39,791 nucleotides of DNA from a bacterium (GCA_030525085.1 JAUNFK010000008.1:1-39791), one strand, 5' to 3'; shown: positions 5,242-13,503, counted from the stretch's first letter. Program-made: numbers and translations. The notes: a model not told the origin generated them from the letters alone.

Positions 5242-8158
5242 TGCCCACGGATTTAAATCCTTCGCAGACAAAATTACAATCGATATTAAAGACGGAATAA
5301 CAGGAATAGTTGGGCCTAATGGTTCAGGAAAAAGTAATATCGTTGATGCCGTAAAATGGGTTCTTGGAGAGCAATCTTTAAAAGATATTCGTGGAGGAAA
5401 CACATCAGCAGATGTTATTTTTGCTGGCTCAAAATCAAGAAGTCCACTAACTAGAGCTTGGGTATCACTAACATTTAATAATGAAGATCACTACCTAAAT
5501 AGTGATTTAAAAGAATTAGAAATCAAAAGAGTTGTCTACCGAACAGGTGAAAATGAATACTACATTAATAATGAATTAGTACGTTTAAAAGACATTACTA
5601 ATCTTTTTATTGACTCAGGAACAAGTGCTTTTTCTTTATCAATCATATCTCAAGGAAAAATAGGTGAAATAATTAACAGTAAGCCAGAAGAAAAAAGAAG
5701 CATCATTGAAGAAGCTGCTGGCGTTCTAAAATACAAAAAACGCAAAGAAGAATCTTTAAGAAAACTTGCTAAAACAAATGATAATTTAGAAAAAATCGCT
5801 TTAATTACAAGCGAGCTTGAAGTTAACTTAGCACCATTAAAGGAACAAGCAGAAACCGCTCAAAAATACGTATCACTAAAAAAAGAATTAGAACAAACTG
5901 AAATAGGACTACTTGTTAAAGATATTCGTGAAACAAACGAAAATTATACTAAAAACAAAAGCCAAAAGGAATTCCTAGACCGCGAGATTCTAAAAAAACA
6001 AGGTGAAGAAACTAAAGAAAGTGCTAAAATCACTATTTTAAAAAATGACATTGCAAAACTTGAGGAAGAAATAAGCAAAACAAGTGAAAACCTATATCAA
6101 ATAACAAATAAATTATCTTCATTATCTAGTGAAAAGCAAATCATGCTTGAAAGAAAAAAACTTAACGCAGATGATAACAAATTAGAATCTAATATTCTTG
6201 CCTTAAAAGAAACGGAATTAAAATTAAAAAGCAATCTTGAACTATTAGAAGAAGAGAGAAAAACTAAAGAAGAAAATCTTAATAAAAAATTAACTGAAAA
6301 TGCGAATCTTAACAATGAATTAAAGAAAGCTAATCTAGATAAACAAGTTATGCTTAACGACCTAACTAGATTAAATAGAGAAGAAGCTACTCTTAAAAAT
6401 AAGATTGACATCCTAAAAGAAAACATCGAAAACGATAACCGTCTTCCATATGCTGTAAAAACTGTTTTAAACAATCACAGACTTATGGGAATTAAAAATG
6501 TTTTAGGTAAACTAATTGAAACTGATGAACGTTACAGTACAGCAATAGATATATCTCTAGGAGCTTTATCAAATATTATCGTAACTGAAAATGAAATAAA
6601 CGCTAAAGACGCTGTAAGCTATTTAAAACAAACTGGTGCAGGCCGTGCAACGTTCTATCCACTAAACATTATTAAACCAAGAAGACTCGATGATATTACT
6701 CTAAATAAATTAGAAAACGATACCTCTTTTATTGGAACCGCAGCAAGCTTAGTTAAATACGATCCTATATATAAGAATGTTGTTCTAAATGTCCTAGGTA
6801 ACGTAATTATTGCTGATAACTTAGTAAACGCGAATAGACTAAGCAAAATGATAAATCACATGTATAAAATAGTTACCATTGAAGGTGATATCGTATCAGC
6901 CGGTGGTAGTATAACAGGTGGTTCTCTAAATAATAAAAACGGTCTCATAAATCAAAAATTCGAACTAGAAAAAAGTATAAAATTACTTGATGAACTTGCA
7001 AATACCATAAAAAATAAAGAAGACGATATTAATCAAAAAGATAACGAAATAAGTATCTTAGAAGAAAGAGTATTTGCTTCAAACAATGCCATTAATATTT
7101 TAAGAAATGAGCTAACACTTAAAATAAATGAAATAAACAGTTCAAAAGAAAATCTAACAAAAATAACTAATGAAATAAATGGCAATCAAGGTTTGTTAAA
7201 CGGAAGCATTGAAAAAGAAGTCGAAAAGATTCTTAACGAATTTTATGAAGTATCTGCTCAAAAAGAAAAACTAGAAATTAATCTAGCAAATTTAAAAGTA
7301 AACAAAAATGATTTATCAAGTGAGTTATCCGAGTTAGAACTATCTAACAAAAAACAAAACTCTGACTATAACAAGTTATCTAATGAACTTAACGAAACAA
7401 ATATTCAAATCAGCAAATGTGAAATTAAACTTGATAACTTCTTATTAAGATTAAATGAAGAATACGGATTAACTTATGAAAGAGCAAAAAATGAATATTT
7501 TGAACCAGAAGATGCTGAAAGTGCAAGAACAAAAGTAAATGGTATTAAGCGTGATATTAGAGCTTTAGGTGAAGTAAACACTGGCGCTATCAGTGAATAC
7601 GAAAGAATTAATGAAAGATACACATTCTTAACTAATCAAAAAGAAGACTTGAACGCTTCGGTAAATGATTTACTTAAAGTAATTGATGAACTTGATAGTG
7701 AAATGATAACTAAACTAACAGACACCTTTGATAAACTAAATAAAGAATTCCAAAGAACATTTACTCGCTTATTTAGAGGTGGAGAAGGAAGCCTAATCCT
7801 AACTAACCCAGATGATATTCTAAATTCTGGACTTGAAATAAAAGCACTACCCCCAGGAAAAGATATAAAAAACACCAAATTATTATCAGGTGGCGAATCA
7901 ACTCTAACTGCAATTGCACTACTATTTGCAATGCTTAATATTAGAACTGTACCATTTTGCATACTTGATGAAGTAGAAGCAGCACTAGATGAAGCAAATG
8001 TTGATATGTTTGGTAAATATCTAGAAGAACTTAATACAAATACCCAGTTTATAATTATTACGCATAAGAAAAGAACAATGGAATATGCTGACAACTTATA
8101 TGGCATAACAATGCAGGAATCTGGCGTATCAAAACTTGTAAGTGTTAAACTTGATTAG
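5222..8158 (+). CDS. smc: Chromosome segregation protein SMC (short-armed)
   Basis: 978 aa. Walker A GPNGSGKS (31-38) followed by NIVDAVKWVLGEQS; a coiled coil; the hinge (about 410-575, with GGSITGGS); a return coil; signature motif LSGGES (about 888) and Walker B ILDEVEAALDEAN (about 913-925). SMC forms the ring ATPase that organises and segregates the chromosome with ScpAB. Bacterial SMC is usually near 1,180 aa. Both heads and the hinge are complete, so the missing roughly 200 residues come from the arms, about 100 on each side. Translationally coupled to rnc. ftsY, which often follows, is not present. Confidence 0.95.
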   Translation: MKLIRISAHGFKSFADKITIDIKDGITGIVGPNGSGKSNIVDAVKWVLGEQSLKDIRGGNTSADVIFAGSKSRSPLTRAWVSLTFNNEDHYLNSDLKELEIKRVVYRTGENEYYINNELVRLKDITNLFIDSGTSAFSLSIISQGKIGEIINSKPEEKRSIIEEAAGVLKYKKRKEESLRKLAKTNDNLEKIALITSELEVNLAPLKEQAETAQKYVSLKKELEQTEIGLLVKDIRETNENYTKNKSQKEFLDREILKKQGEETKESAKITILKNDIAKLEEEISKTSENLYQITNKLSSLSSEKQIMLERKKLNADDNKLESNILALKETELKLKSNLELLEEERKTKEENLNKKLTENANLNNELKKANLDKQVMLNDLTRLNREEATLKNKIDILKENIENDNRLPYAVKTVLNNHRLMGIKNVLGKLIETDERYSTAIDISLGALSNIIVTENEINAKDAVSYLKQTGAGRATFYPLNIIKPRRLDDITLNKLENDTSFIGTAASLVKYDPIYKNVVLNVLGNVIIADNLVNANRLSKMINHMYKIVTIEGDIVSAGGSITGGSLNNKNGLINQKFELEKSIKLLDELANTIKNKEDDINQKDNEISILEERVFASNNAINILRNELTLKINEINSSKENLTKITNEINGNQGLLNGSIEKEVEKILNEFYEVSAQKEKLEINLANLKVNKNDLSSELSELELSNKKQNSDYNKLSNELNETNIQISKCEIKLDNFLLRLNEEYGLTYERAKNEYFEPEDAESARTKVNGIKRDIRALGEVNTGAISEYERINERYTFLTNQKEDLNASVNDLLKVIDELDSEMITKLTDTFDKLNKEFQRTFTRLFRGGEGSLILTNPDDILNSGLEIKALPPGKDIKNTKLLSGGESTLTAIALLFAMLNIRTVPFCILDEVEAALDEANVDMFGKYLEELNTNTQFIIITHKKRTMEYADNLYGITMQESGVSKLVSVKLD

Positions 8159-8171
8159 TTTAACACTTTTT
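8140..8171 (+). terminator. Terminator overlapping the smc stop codon
   Basis: Perfect 12-bp inverted repeat AAGTGTTAAACT / AGTTTAACACTT (8140-8151, 8157-8168), loop TGATT, then Ts. The smc TAG lies in the 3' arm. The following promoter's -35 (TTGATT, 8151-8156) lies in the loop. Confidence 0.85.
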
Positions 8172-8179
8172 AATATAAT
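8151..8179 (+). promoter_or_regulatory. Promoter of the zinc-ribbon/TPR gene, nested in the smc terminator
   Basis: TTGATT at 8151-8156 and TATAAT at 8174-8179 with a 17-nt spacer. The -35 is the loop of the smc terminator. Confidence 0.6.
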
Positions 8180-8196
8180 TAAAGTGGTGATAATAA

Positions 8197-9501
8197 ATGA
8201 AACTAACAAGTGCAAAATGTCCAAACTGCGGAGCGGACATCAAAGTAAACAAAAACGAAGAAAAAGCCACATGTGAATACTGTAATAGTGAAATAATTGT
8301 CGAAGACGCTATTGCAAAATACAAGCTAGTGGTAGAAGGGGAAGTAGAACTAAAAAACGTTCCCAAATTAGAAAACTATCTAAAATTAGGGGAGCGAGCT
8401 TACAAAGATGGTGAATTCGATGATGCCTACAAAAACTATAGTAAAGCACTAGAACTGGCACCAGATCATGCTCTAAGTATTCTAAGACAAGGTATATCAA
8501 AAACCTTAAAAGAAAAAGACCCTCTAAAAATAACATTTTCATCAAGCCTAAGTGCATATCAAAATGCTATCAAAATCGATGAATCACTTAAAGAAAGCGG
8601 TGCAGCTGACCTTGCTGTAGCTCTAGCAAGCGAAGAAACGATGATTACTGAATTTTATAACACCCATGTACTTACAAAAGCTGAACTAAATAAATTCATG
8701 AGTGAACTTATAAGTCTTCTAGAAGGCAATATAACAATAATTGCAAACTCAGAAGCTAATAAAAAAGCTTGCACTGAAAATGCACTATTCTTAACAAGAT
8801 ACATTTCAGAAAAAAAAGAATACGGAACAAATGCTAAAAAATATACATACAAACTATCAAAAGAAGAACTAAAATATTTAGAAGATACCAAAAAGATTTT
8901 GAAAGAAGGCTTAAAAGCTCAAAACAAAGCTGAATTTAAAGAAACAATTGAAAAAGCCAAAGAAGAACCTAGAGAGCCTCAAACTAAAAAGGACAAGATA
9001 ATAAATGGAACTTTACTAGTTCTAACAATCATCATGATAATTTATACATTATCTTACGGAAAATCTACTATTTGGTTCTGGATGTTTTTAATCGAATTTC
9101 TTATTTTAATTGTTACACTTTCGTCAAAAGATATAATGCCAGCAACTAATCGTGTAAAAAATATTTTATTTGTTTTAGCTGTAATCGGAACATTTGGTAA
9201 TTCCTATCCAGAATTTGCCATATCTTCATATAAATCTACTACGAGTGATACCTTAATAAAATTCAATAAAAAAGAAGTAACTATAAATGACAAAACTACT
9301 ACTTATAAATACGAAGAAAAAGATAATATATATTACATCGATATTGATAACACTAAAATTAAATATTCATATCATAAAGGTAAATATCTCCTATGCATAA
9401 CAGAAGAAGACATATGCACTGAATATTTAGTTCCAACTGACGAAAAAGGCGATAACTACATTCAAAACAAAGAAGACGAAAATAAATACTTTAACAAATA
9501 A
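8197..9501 (+). CDS. Zinc-ribbon, TPR-like membrane protein of unknown function
   Basis: 434 aa. N-terminal zinc ribbon with C8-x2-C11 and C26-x2-C29. A TPR-like pair of helices follows (about 60-100: YLKLGERAYKDGEFDDAYKNYSKALELAP), then a long charged helical region to about 265. Three hydrophobic segments lie at about 268-285, 288-308 and 318-335, and the 95-residue C-terminal part is polar. The zinc ribbon and TPR suggest protein-protein contacts, with the C-terminal domain across the membrane. Its own promoter, and spoIIP following with a separate promoter, suggest a single-gene unit. Function not recognised. Confidence 0.75.
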   Translation: MKLTSAKCPNCGADIKVNKNEEKATCEYCNSEIIVEDAIAKYKLVVEGEVELKNVPKLENYLKLGERAYKDGEFDDAYKNYSKALELAPDHALSILRQGISKTLKEKDPLKITFSSSLSAYQNAIKIDESLKESGAADLAVALASEETMITEFYNTHVLTKAELNKFMSELISLLEGNITIIANSEANKKACTENALFLTRYISEKKEYGTNAKKYTYKLSKEELKYLEDTKKILKEGLKAQNKAEFKETIEKAKEEPREPQTKKDKIINGTLLVLTIIMIIYTLSYGKSTIWFWMFLIEFLILIVTLSSKDIMPATNRVKNILFVLAVIGTFGNSYPEFAISSYKSTTSDTLIKFNKKEVTINDKTTTYKYEEKDNIYYIDIDNTKIKYSYHKGKYLLCITEEDICTEYLVPTDEKGDNYIQNKEDENKYFNK

Positions 9502-9506
9502 TTTGA

Positions 9507-9535
9507 CATATTTTTCATGAGTAAATACCTATAAT
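9507..9535 (+). promoter_or_regulatory. Candidate SigE-type promoter of spoIIP
   Basis: CATATT, then 15 nt, then CCTATAAT (ends 9535). This fits the mother-cell SigE pattern (kmATATT, 13-15 nt, CATACAnT) with a few mismatches. The overlapping TTGACA (9503-9508) and TATAAT (9530-9535) are 21 nt apart, poor for SigA. B. subtilis spoIIP is SigE-dependent. Confidence 0.4.
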
Positions 9536-9550
9536 TAAACTGGTGATAAT

Positions 9551-10456
9551 ATGAAAAAATTTGTAGCTCGAAAAAACAGAAGAATAACAATCAAATTCCT
9601 AGTTCTTCTGTTTTTATTTATCTTTTTAACCATCACATTTATTAAATATATATTTACAAACAAATTAGTAATAGATAAAGAAAAAGCAACAATAATTTTA
9701 TCATCATCCATAAACACATCAAAAATCAAATTATCAATATTTGACTTTAACTCCATAGATGCCTTTCTAAAAGAAAATATTATTGGACTAGATAAAATAA
9801 TAATCAAAAAAGTAACAACTAATAAAGAAATCACTAAGAGTGCTTCTTCCTTATCAGAACCACTAGTATACATCTATAATACCCACCAAACAGAAGAATA
9901 TGCTGCAGGCTCATTAAAAAATTATAATATTACACCAACAGTTTATATGGCAGCAAACATCTTAAAAGAAACATTAAAAGAATACGGGATAAATGCAGTG
10001 GTAGAAGATAGTAACTTACAAAAAAGCTTAAGCGAAAGAGGCTTAAACTATAATAACGCTTACACACTAAGCTATGAATGGCTAGAAATGGCTAAAAACA
10101 AATATCCAACAATCGAATATTTTATTGATCTGCACCGTGACAGTGTCTCATCAAGTATTGAAATAAACAATTACCCCTACGCAAAAATGATGTTCGTTAT
10201 CGGAATGAATCATGAAAACTATAAACAAAATGAAGCTCTTATGCTCAAACTAAACGAACTCATAAACAATGACTATGAAGGTCTCATGCGCACACCATTC
10301 TATGGTAAAAATAGTAGATATAATCAGCACTTTAATGAAAATGTAATGCTTATCGAAATCGGAGGCCCAGAAAGTACCATAAACGAAGTATCACTAAGTA
10401 TCAAAGCATTTGCCGAAAGTCTTACCACCATTATAGGAGAAGACCATGGAAGATAA
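9551..10456 (+). CDS. spoIIP: SpoIIP-like N-acetylmuramoyl-L-alanine amidase/endopeptidase
   Basis: 301 aa. N-terminal membrane anchor (about 12-34) and a poorly conserved spacer. The SpoIIP amidase domain starts at about 104: VYIYNTHQTEEY (H112), FIDLHRDSV (H195) and LIEIGGPEST (E269), the three conserved blocks of the family. SpoIIP works with SpoIIM and SpoIID to thin septal peptidoglycan and drive forespore engulfment. Start ATG 9551 has GGTGAT upstream. It overlaps the next gene by 11 nt. Shorter than B. subtilis SpoIIP (about 400 aa), mainly in the spacer. Confidence 0.88.
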   Translation: MKKFVARKNRRITIKFLVLLFLFIFLTITFIKYIFTNKLVIDKEKATIILSSSINTSKIKLSIFDFNSIDAFLKENIIGLDKIIIKKVTTNKEITKSASSLSEPLVYIYNTHQTEEYAAGSLKNYNITPTVYMAANILKETLKEYGINAVVEDSNLQKSLSERGLNYNNAYTLSYEWLEMAKNKYPTIEYFIDLHRDSVSSSIEINNYPYAKMMFVIGMNHENYKQNEALMLKLNELINNDYEGLMRTPFYGKNSRYNQHFNENVMLIEIGGPESTINEVSLSIKAFAESLTTIIGEDHGR

Positions 10457-10781
10457 AAAAACGAAAGTACCGAAAGTCTTAAAATTTATCTTCTTCGCTT
10501 TAGTATTTTCATTTATATGCTTATATTTCGCAAGCAAAACTGGTTACTATACTAAAATAATAAGCCGTAACACCTACTTAACAAGCGAGGCTATCGTCGC
10601 ATTCGAAAAAGATATCAGTGAAGGCAAAAGAGTAGATATTAAAGACTACATCAAAACTCCTAAGAAAGACTATCGTAACTTCTGTGCTGAAGTTGGTTAT
10701 AAAATAAGTGACGGCATAGATAAACTACTAAACGACGGAGTAGTTTGGATTCTAAAAATTCTAAAATCTTTATTTAGTTAA
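10446..10781 (+). CDS. Small membrane protein coupled to spoIIP
   Basis: 111 aa. One membrane helix (about 12-30), then a soluble domain with YLTSEAIVAFEKDISEGKRV and DYRNFCAEVGYKISDGIDKL, and a hydrophobic amphipathic C-terminus. It starts inside spoIIP (11-nt overlap) with AGGAGA upstream, so it is made with SpoIIP and may act beside it. I do not recognise the family. Confidence 0.75.
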   Translation: MEDKKTKVPKVLKFIFFALVFSFICLYFASKTGYYTKIISRNTYLTSEAIVAFEKDISEGKRVDIKDYIKTPKKDYRNFCAEVGYKISDGIDKLLNDGVVWILKILKSLFS

Positions 10782-10814
10782 TAAAATATGATAAACTTTT
10801 CCTAGAGGTGCATT

Positions 10815-11813
10815 ATGAAAAAAATAAAATATATGCTTAAATGCATTAGAAACCTAAATATCAAAAACATGTTTAATATTATAAATAAACTAAGCAAAAA
10901 AACACATAAAAATAAAATTATTCTAACAATAGATATTATTTACTGTGCTCTAAAATATGGTGCGGGTTACTACGACTATCAAGAATTTGAATTCTACAAT
11001 CTAACCAATAAAGAAAGAAAAACCTACCTAACAAGAGTGAAAAATAATAACATAATAAAAACATATAATAATAAAGAAGACTTCTATAAATTAGATGACA
11101 AGGGCATCTTTAATGAAACATTTAAAGATTATATCAAAAGAGACTTTCTAATTATTAATGAAAACAATTATAATGAATACGAAAAGTTCACAAACAAACA
11201 CTCAAAAATTATCGCCAAAATAATAAATGGTGAAGGTGGAAAAGGTATCAGTATCCTAGAAGTAAACGACAAAAATAGAAAATCATCATTTAAAGAACTT
11301 TTAAAAAACAAACAAACTCTTATTGAAGAAGTAATTATTCAAAATAAAAAAATATCTAAACTATATGAAGGCAGTGTTAACACTCTAAGACTATTTACTT
11401 TCTTTGATGGCAAAAACGCATACGTTCTTAATTCAGTCTTTAAAATAGGTAATGGAGGAGTAACTGATAACTTCTCATCAGGCTCTATGTACACTTTTAC
11501 TGATGAAGAAGGAACCGTAATAGTACCAGCTATTGATCAAAATGATAATATATATGAAACTCACCCAATAACTAAAGAAAAAATCGTCGGTTTTAAAGTA
11601 CCTCTTTATAAAGAAGCCTGTGATTTAGTAACTAAGGCAGCTAAACTATCTCCAACAATAAAATATATTGGTTGGGACGTTGCAATAACAGATAAATCAC
11701 CAGTAATAATAGAAGGCAACTCATATCCTGGAGTATTTCAAATAAAACCTAGCTTAACTAATAATCACGTAGGTTTAATTCCAAAATATCAAAAATATAT
11801 GAATATTAAATAA
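10815..11813 (+). CDS. ATP-grasp protein (sugar-transfer-associated type)
   Basis: 332 aa. The N-terminal helical part has YGAGYYDYQEFEFYNLTNKE. It is followed by an ATP-grasp fold: IIAKIINGEGGKGISIL (nucleotide-binding loop, about 135-150), TLIEEVIIQ, NTLRLFTFFDG, VTDNFSSGSM and GWDVAITDKSPVIIEGN near the end, supplying the metal-binding Glu/Asn. This matches the family often found with capsule and sugar-transfer genes. ATP-grasp enzymes ligate a carboxylate to an amine or thiol; the substrate here is unknown and no glycosyltransferase adjoins it. SD AGAGGTG 5 nt before the start. Confidence 0.78.
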   Translation: MKKIKYMLKCIRNLNIKNMFNIINKLSKKTHKNKIILTIDIIYCALKYGAGYYDYQEFEFYNLTNKERKTYLTRVKNNNIIKTYNNKEDFYKLDDKGIFNETFKDYIKRDFLIINENNYNEYEKFTNKHSKIIAKIINGEGGKGISILEVNDKNRKSSFKELLKNKQTLIEEVIIQNKKISKLYEGSVNTLRLFTFFDGKNAYVLNSVFKIGNGGVTDNFSSGSMYTFTDEEGTVIVPAIDQNDNIYETHPITKEKIVGFKVPLYKEACDLVTKAAKLSPTIKYIGWDVAITDKSPVIIEGNSYPGVFQIKPSLTNNHVGLIPKYQKYMNIK

Positions 11814-11820
11814 AAATGTC

Positions 11821-11849
11821 TTGAAACTGAACAAAAAATGTATTATAAT
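11821..11849 (+). promoter_or_regulatory. Promoter of tRNA-Arg
   Basis: TTGAAA at 11821-11826, 17-nt spacer, TATAAT at 11844-11849. The tRNA begins 20 nt later. Confidence 0.8.
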
Positions 11850-11868
11850 CAAATTGTTCAGCAAGCAT

Positions 11869-11945
11869 GTCTTCGTAGCTCAGCTGGATAGAGCATACGC
11901 CTTCTAAGCGTACGGTCGCGCGTTCGAATCGCGCCGAGGACACCA
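11869..11945 (+). tRNA. tRNA-Arg (TCT)
   Basis: 77 nt with encoded CCA. Acceptor GTCTTCG / CGAGGAC; anticodon stem-loop TACGC-CTTCTAA-GCGTA gives TCT (reads AGA/AGG); T-loop TTCGAAT. Single-gene unit with its own promoter and terminator. Confidence 0.96.
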
Positions 11946-11956
11946 CTTAAAAAAAT

Positions 11957-11980
11957 AAGAACTTGTAAATAGTTCTTTTT
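11957..11980 (+). terminator. Terminator of tRNA-Arg
   Basis: AAGAAC (11957-11962) / GTTCTT (11972-11977), 9-nt loop, then T-run. The loop contains TTGTAA, a possible -35 for the next transcript. Confidence 0.8.
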
Positions 11981-11990
11981 TTGTTATAAT
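11963..11990 (+). promoter_or_regulatory. Promoter of the candidate small RNA
   Basis: TTGTAA at 11963-11968 (inside the tRNA-Arg terminator loop), 16-nt spacer, TATAAT at 11985-11990. Predicted start near 11997. Confidence 0.5.
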
Positions 11991-11996
11991 GTATTT

Positions 11997-12108
11997 GTCA
12001 AGGAAACTTGCATAAAATAAAAAAAGGGAAGACTTAACTTTTGCACGTTGAGTACTCGCCTTAAAATTTGGCTTGTACTTAATCGATATGATTGAGTACT
12101 ATTTTTTT
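11997..12108 (+). ncRNA. Candidate structured small RNA or attenuator, about 110 nt
   Basis: It has no open reading frame, its own promoter, and a strong intrinsic terminator. Order: a CAAG-GAAA-CTTG hairpin with a GNRA loop (11999-12010), an A-rich stretch, GGGAAG (12026-12031), then four copies of a complementary motif. P1 pairs 12032-12038 (ACTTAAC) with 12047-12053 (GTTGAGT). P2 pairs 12048-12055 (TTGAGTAC) with 12075-12082 (GTACTTAA), enclosing GCC/GGC (12058-12060, 12070-12072). P3, the terminator, pairs 12075-12084 with 12090-12099, followed by seven Ts. P2 excludes both P1 and P3. I do not recognise it as SRP RNA, 6S, tmRNA, a T-box or a common riboswitch. Confidence 0.55.
12075..12108 (+). 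terminator. Terminator of the candidate small RNA
   Basis: GTACTTAATC / GATTGAGTAC, 10 bp with one G-U, loop GATAT, then A and seven Ts. Confidence 0.85.
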
Positions 12109-12273
12109 ATTAATGTAATCATTAAAGAGACGATTAATAAAATGATAATTATAATAAGAAAACTGATTAATAAATCTTTTAAAAATAATACACGAACAAA
12201 CATTTTAGTTTAATTTGACTTTTTCTTGAATTAGTGGTATTATAATCCTCACAAAAAAGGGGAATTGGTTAAA
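12109..12273 (+). promoter_or_regulatory. AT-rich intergenic region with promoter for the HExxH gene
   Basis: Low-complexity AT-rich spacer. TTGACT (12215-12220) and TATAAT (12241-12246) lie 20 nt apart, longer than ideal. AAGGGGAA (12258-12264) is the SD for ATG 12274. Nothing else supportable is seen. Confidence 0.4.
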
Positions 12274-13164
12274 ATGAAATCAAGATTATTAAAATTATTA
12301 TACGATTATTCCGTCAAAGGAAAATTAGTTGACGGAAACTTTATTACAGAACTTATTGATATAGTTGTAAAGTCCAAAGAAATAGACGACTATGTTTGCG
12401 GATTAATTATTACTGGTAAAGATCACACTCTAAGAGATCCAGACTCTTTACTAGCTGCATATTATCCAAATAAAAAATTAATCACAATATATATGGAAGC
12501 TATCGAGTCTATGCTTAAAGGTTATAGTGTCTATGAGGGAATGTTTACAGCTTATGAGCAAACATTCTATAAGAATCTCTTAGTAACTCAAACAATCTTA
12601 CACGAATTAGAACATGCTAATCAAAGAAAACTTATTAAAGAAAGCTCATCATTAGAAGCTGAAATATTAAGAGCATCAGATGCACAAATAGACCAAAAAC
12701 TTGTTGATAAATTAGTTCGTGCAGGTTTAACAAGAAGCCAAATTCAAACTGTTCTCGAAACTCAAATGGCAAAACAAGACGAAGCATATATCCAAATTCC
12801 TGATGAAAGATTGGCAGAAATAAAATCTCATCAAGAATTAGTAGATGCCTTATCAGAAATAGAAGGTAAAGTTCCAAACCTATTAGACTTTGAAAGAACA
12901 AATGTCTTAGAAACTAAATTAAGCGGCTACACATACGATAAAGGAAGAATAGTATCACCAACATTAGAATACATAGCTTCAACAGGTAAGGGAATTGCTC
13001 TACAAAAATTTGAATGGTTTAATAAAGATTCACGAGCTTGCCTAAACAACGTAAAATCAGTCCTTTCACTAGATGAAAGACTTATGTATGGTCTTCCAAT
13101 AGATAAAACAGAATTTATAGGATGCTCTCAAGCATTACTATCTTCAAAAAAATATACTATATAA
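12274..13164 (+). CDS. Uncharacterised protein with HExxH motif
   Basis: 296 aa, soluble, no signal peptide. The central TILHELEHANQ matches the HExxH zinc-binding motif of metallopeptidases. It is preceded by a segment resembling the N-terminal part of such domains (LLAAYYPNKKLITIYME) and followed by a long helical, Glu/Gln-rich region. No third ligand can be assigned with confidence. Start taken as ATG 12274 with AAGGGG upstream; an in-frame TTG at 12265 sits too close to that SD. Neighbours give no functional hint. It could be a cytoplasmic metallopeptidase or a protein where the motif is fortuitous. Confidence 0.7.
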   Translation: MKSRLLKLLYDYSVKGKLVDGNFITELIDIVVKSKEIDDYVCGLIITGKDHTLRDPDSLLAAYYPNKKLITIYMEAIESMLKGYSVYEGMFTAYEQTFYKNLLVTQTILHELEHANQRKLIKESSSLEAEILRASDAQIDQKLVDKLVRAGLTRSQIQTVLETQMAKQDEAYIQIPDERLAEIKSHQELVDALSEIEGKVPNLLDFERTNVLETKLSGYTYDKGRIVSPTLEYIASTGKGIALQKFEWFNKDSRACLNNVKSVLSLDERLMYGLPIDKTEFIGCSQALLSSKKYTI

Positions 13165-13193
13165 AAGTTTTTGTTAGTTCAAAAACTTTTTTT
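13165..13193 (+). terminator. Terminator of the HExxH gene
   Basis: AAGTTTTTG / CAAAAACTT (13165-13173, 13180-13188) directly after the stop codon, then Ts. Confidence 0.85.
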
Positions 13194-13202
13194 CATAAGT
13201 TC

Positions 13203-13231
13203 TTGCTCACTACTATTATTTATAATATAAT
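13203..13231 (+). promoter_or_regulatory. Promoter of the Cys-rich / YLYPE gene pair
   Basis: TTGCTC (13203-13208), 17 nt, TATAAT (13226-13231). The -10 overlaps a second TATAAT at 13221. Confidence 0.6.
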
Positions 13232-13264
13232 TTAAATAGAAATATAAGTAGAAGGAAGAAGAAA

Positions 13265-13501
13265 ATGAAAGAAAAGAAACTATTTATTATAATGATAATC
13301 AATATCATAATAACAGTATGCCTTGTGATACTTGCTATTATTGCATTTTCACAGAAAGGGGATGGCAAACTCCATTGTTCAACTGCGACATGCCCTGATT
13401 GCACAGAAAAATACTGTGATTGTTATTATTGTGCAGATGAAGCTTGTCTGACTACTAAAAATATAACATGCAAAAATACAGAATTCGAAAGTGAGGACTA
13501 A
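13265..13501 (+). CDS. Membrane-anchored cysteine-rich small protein
   Basis: 78 aa. Basic start and one hydrophobic helix (about 6-28), then a 50-residue domain with eight cysteines in a CxxxxCxxC....CxC..C....C.......C pattern (HCSTATCPDCTEKYCDCYYC). The helix could be an anchor or an uncleaved signal, placing the cysteines outside the membrane, where they could form disulfides or bind metal. SD GAAGGAAG. Two nt separate it from the next gene, so the two are probably one operon. No family recognised. Confidence 0.7.
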   Translation: MKEKKLFIIMIINIIITVCLVILAIIAFSQKGDGKLHCSTATCPDCTEKYCDCYYCADEACLTTKNITCKNTEFESED

Positions 13502-13503
13502 AA

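Noticed and set aside
5056-8106. Several antisense reading frames across rnc and smc
   Set aside because: They mirror strongly coding sequence on the plus strand, have no SD or recognisable domains, and reflect low-complexity coiled-coil codons.
12142-12213. 23-codon reading frame (MIIIIRKLINKSF...), possible type I toxin
   Set aside because: No SD, extremely AT-rich, not clearly membrane-spanning, and no convergent antisense RNA seen. Likely chance.
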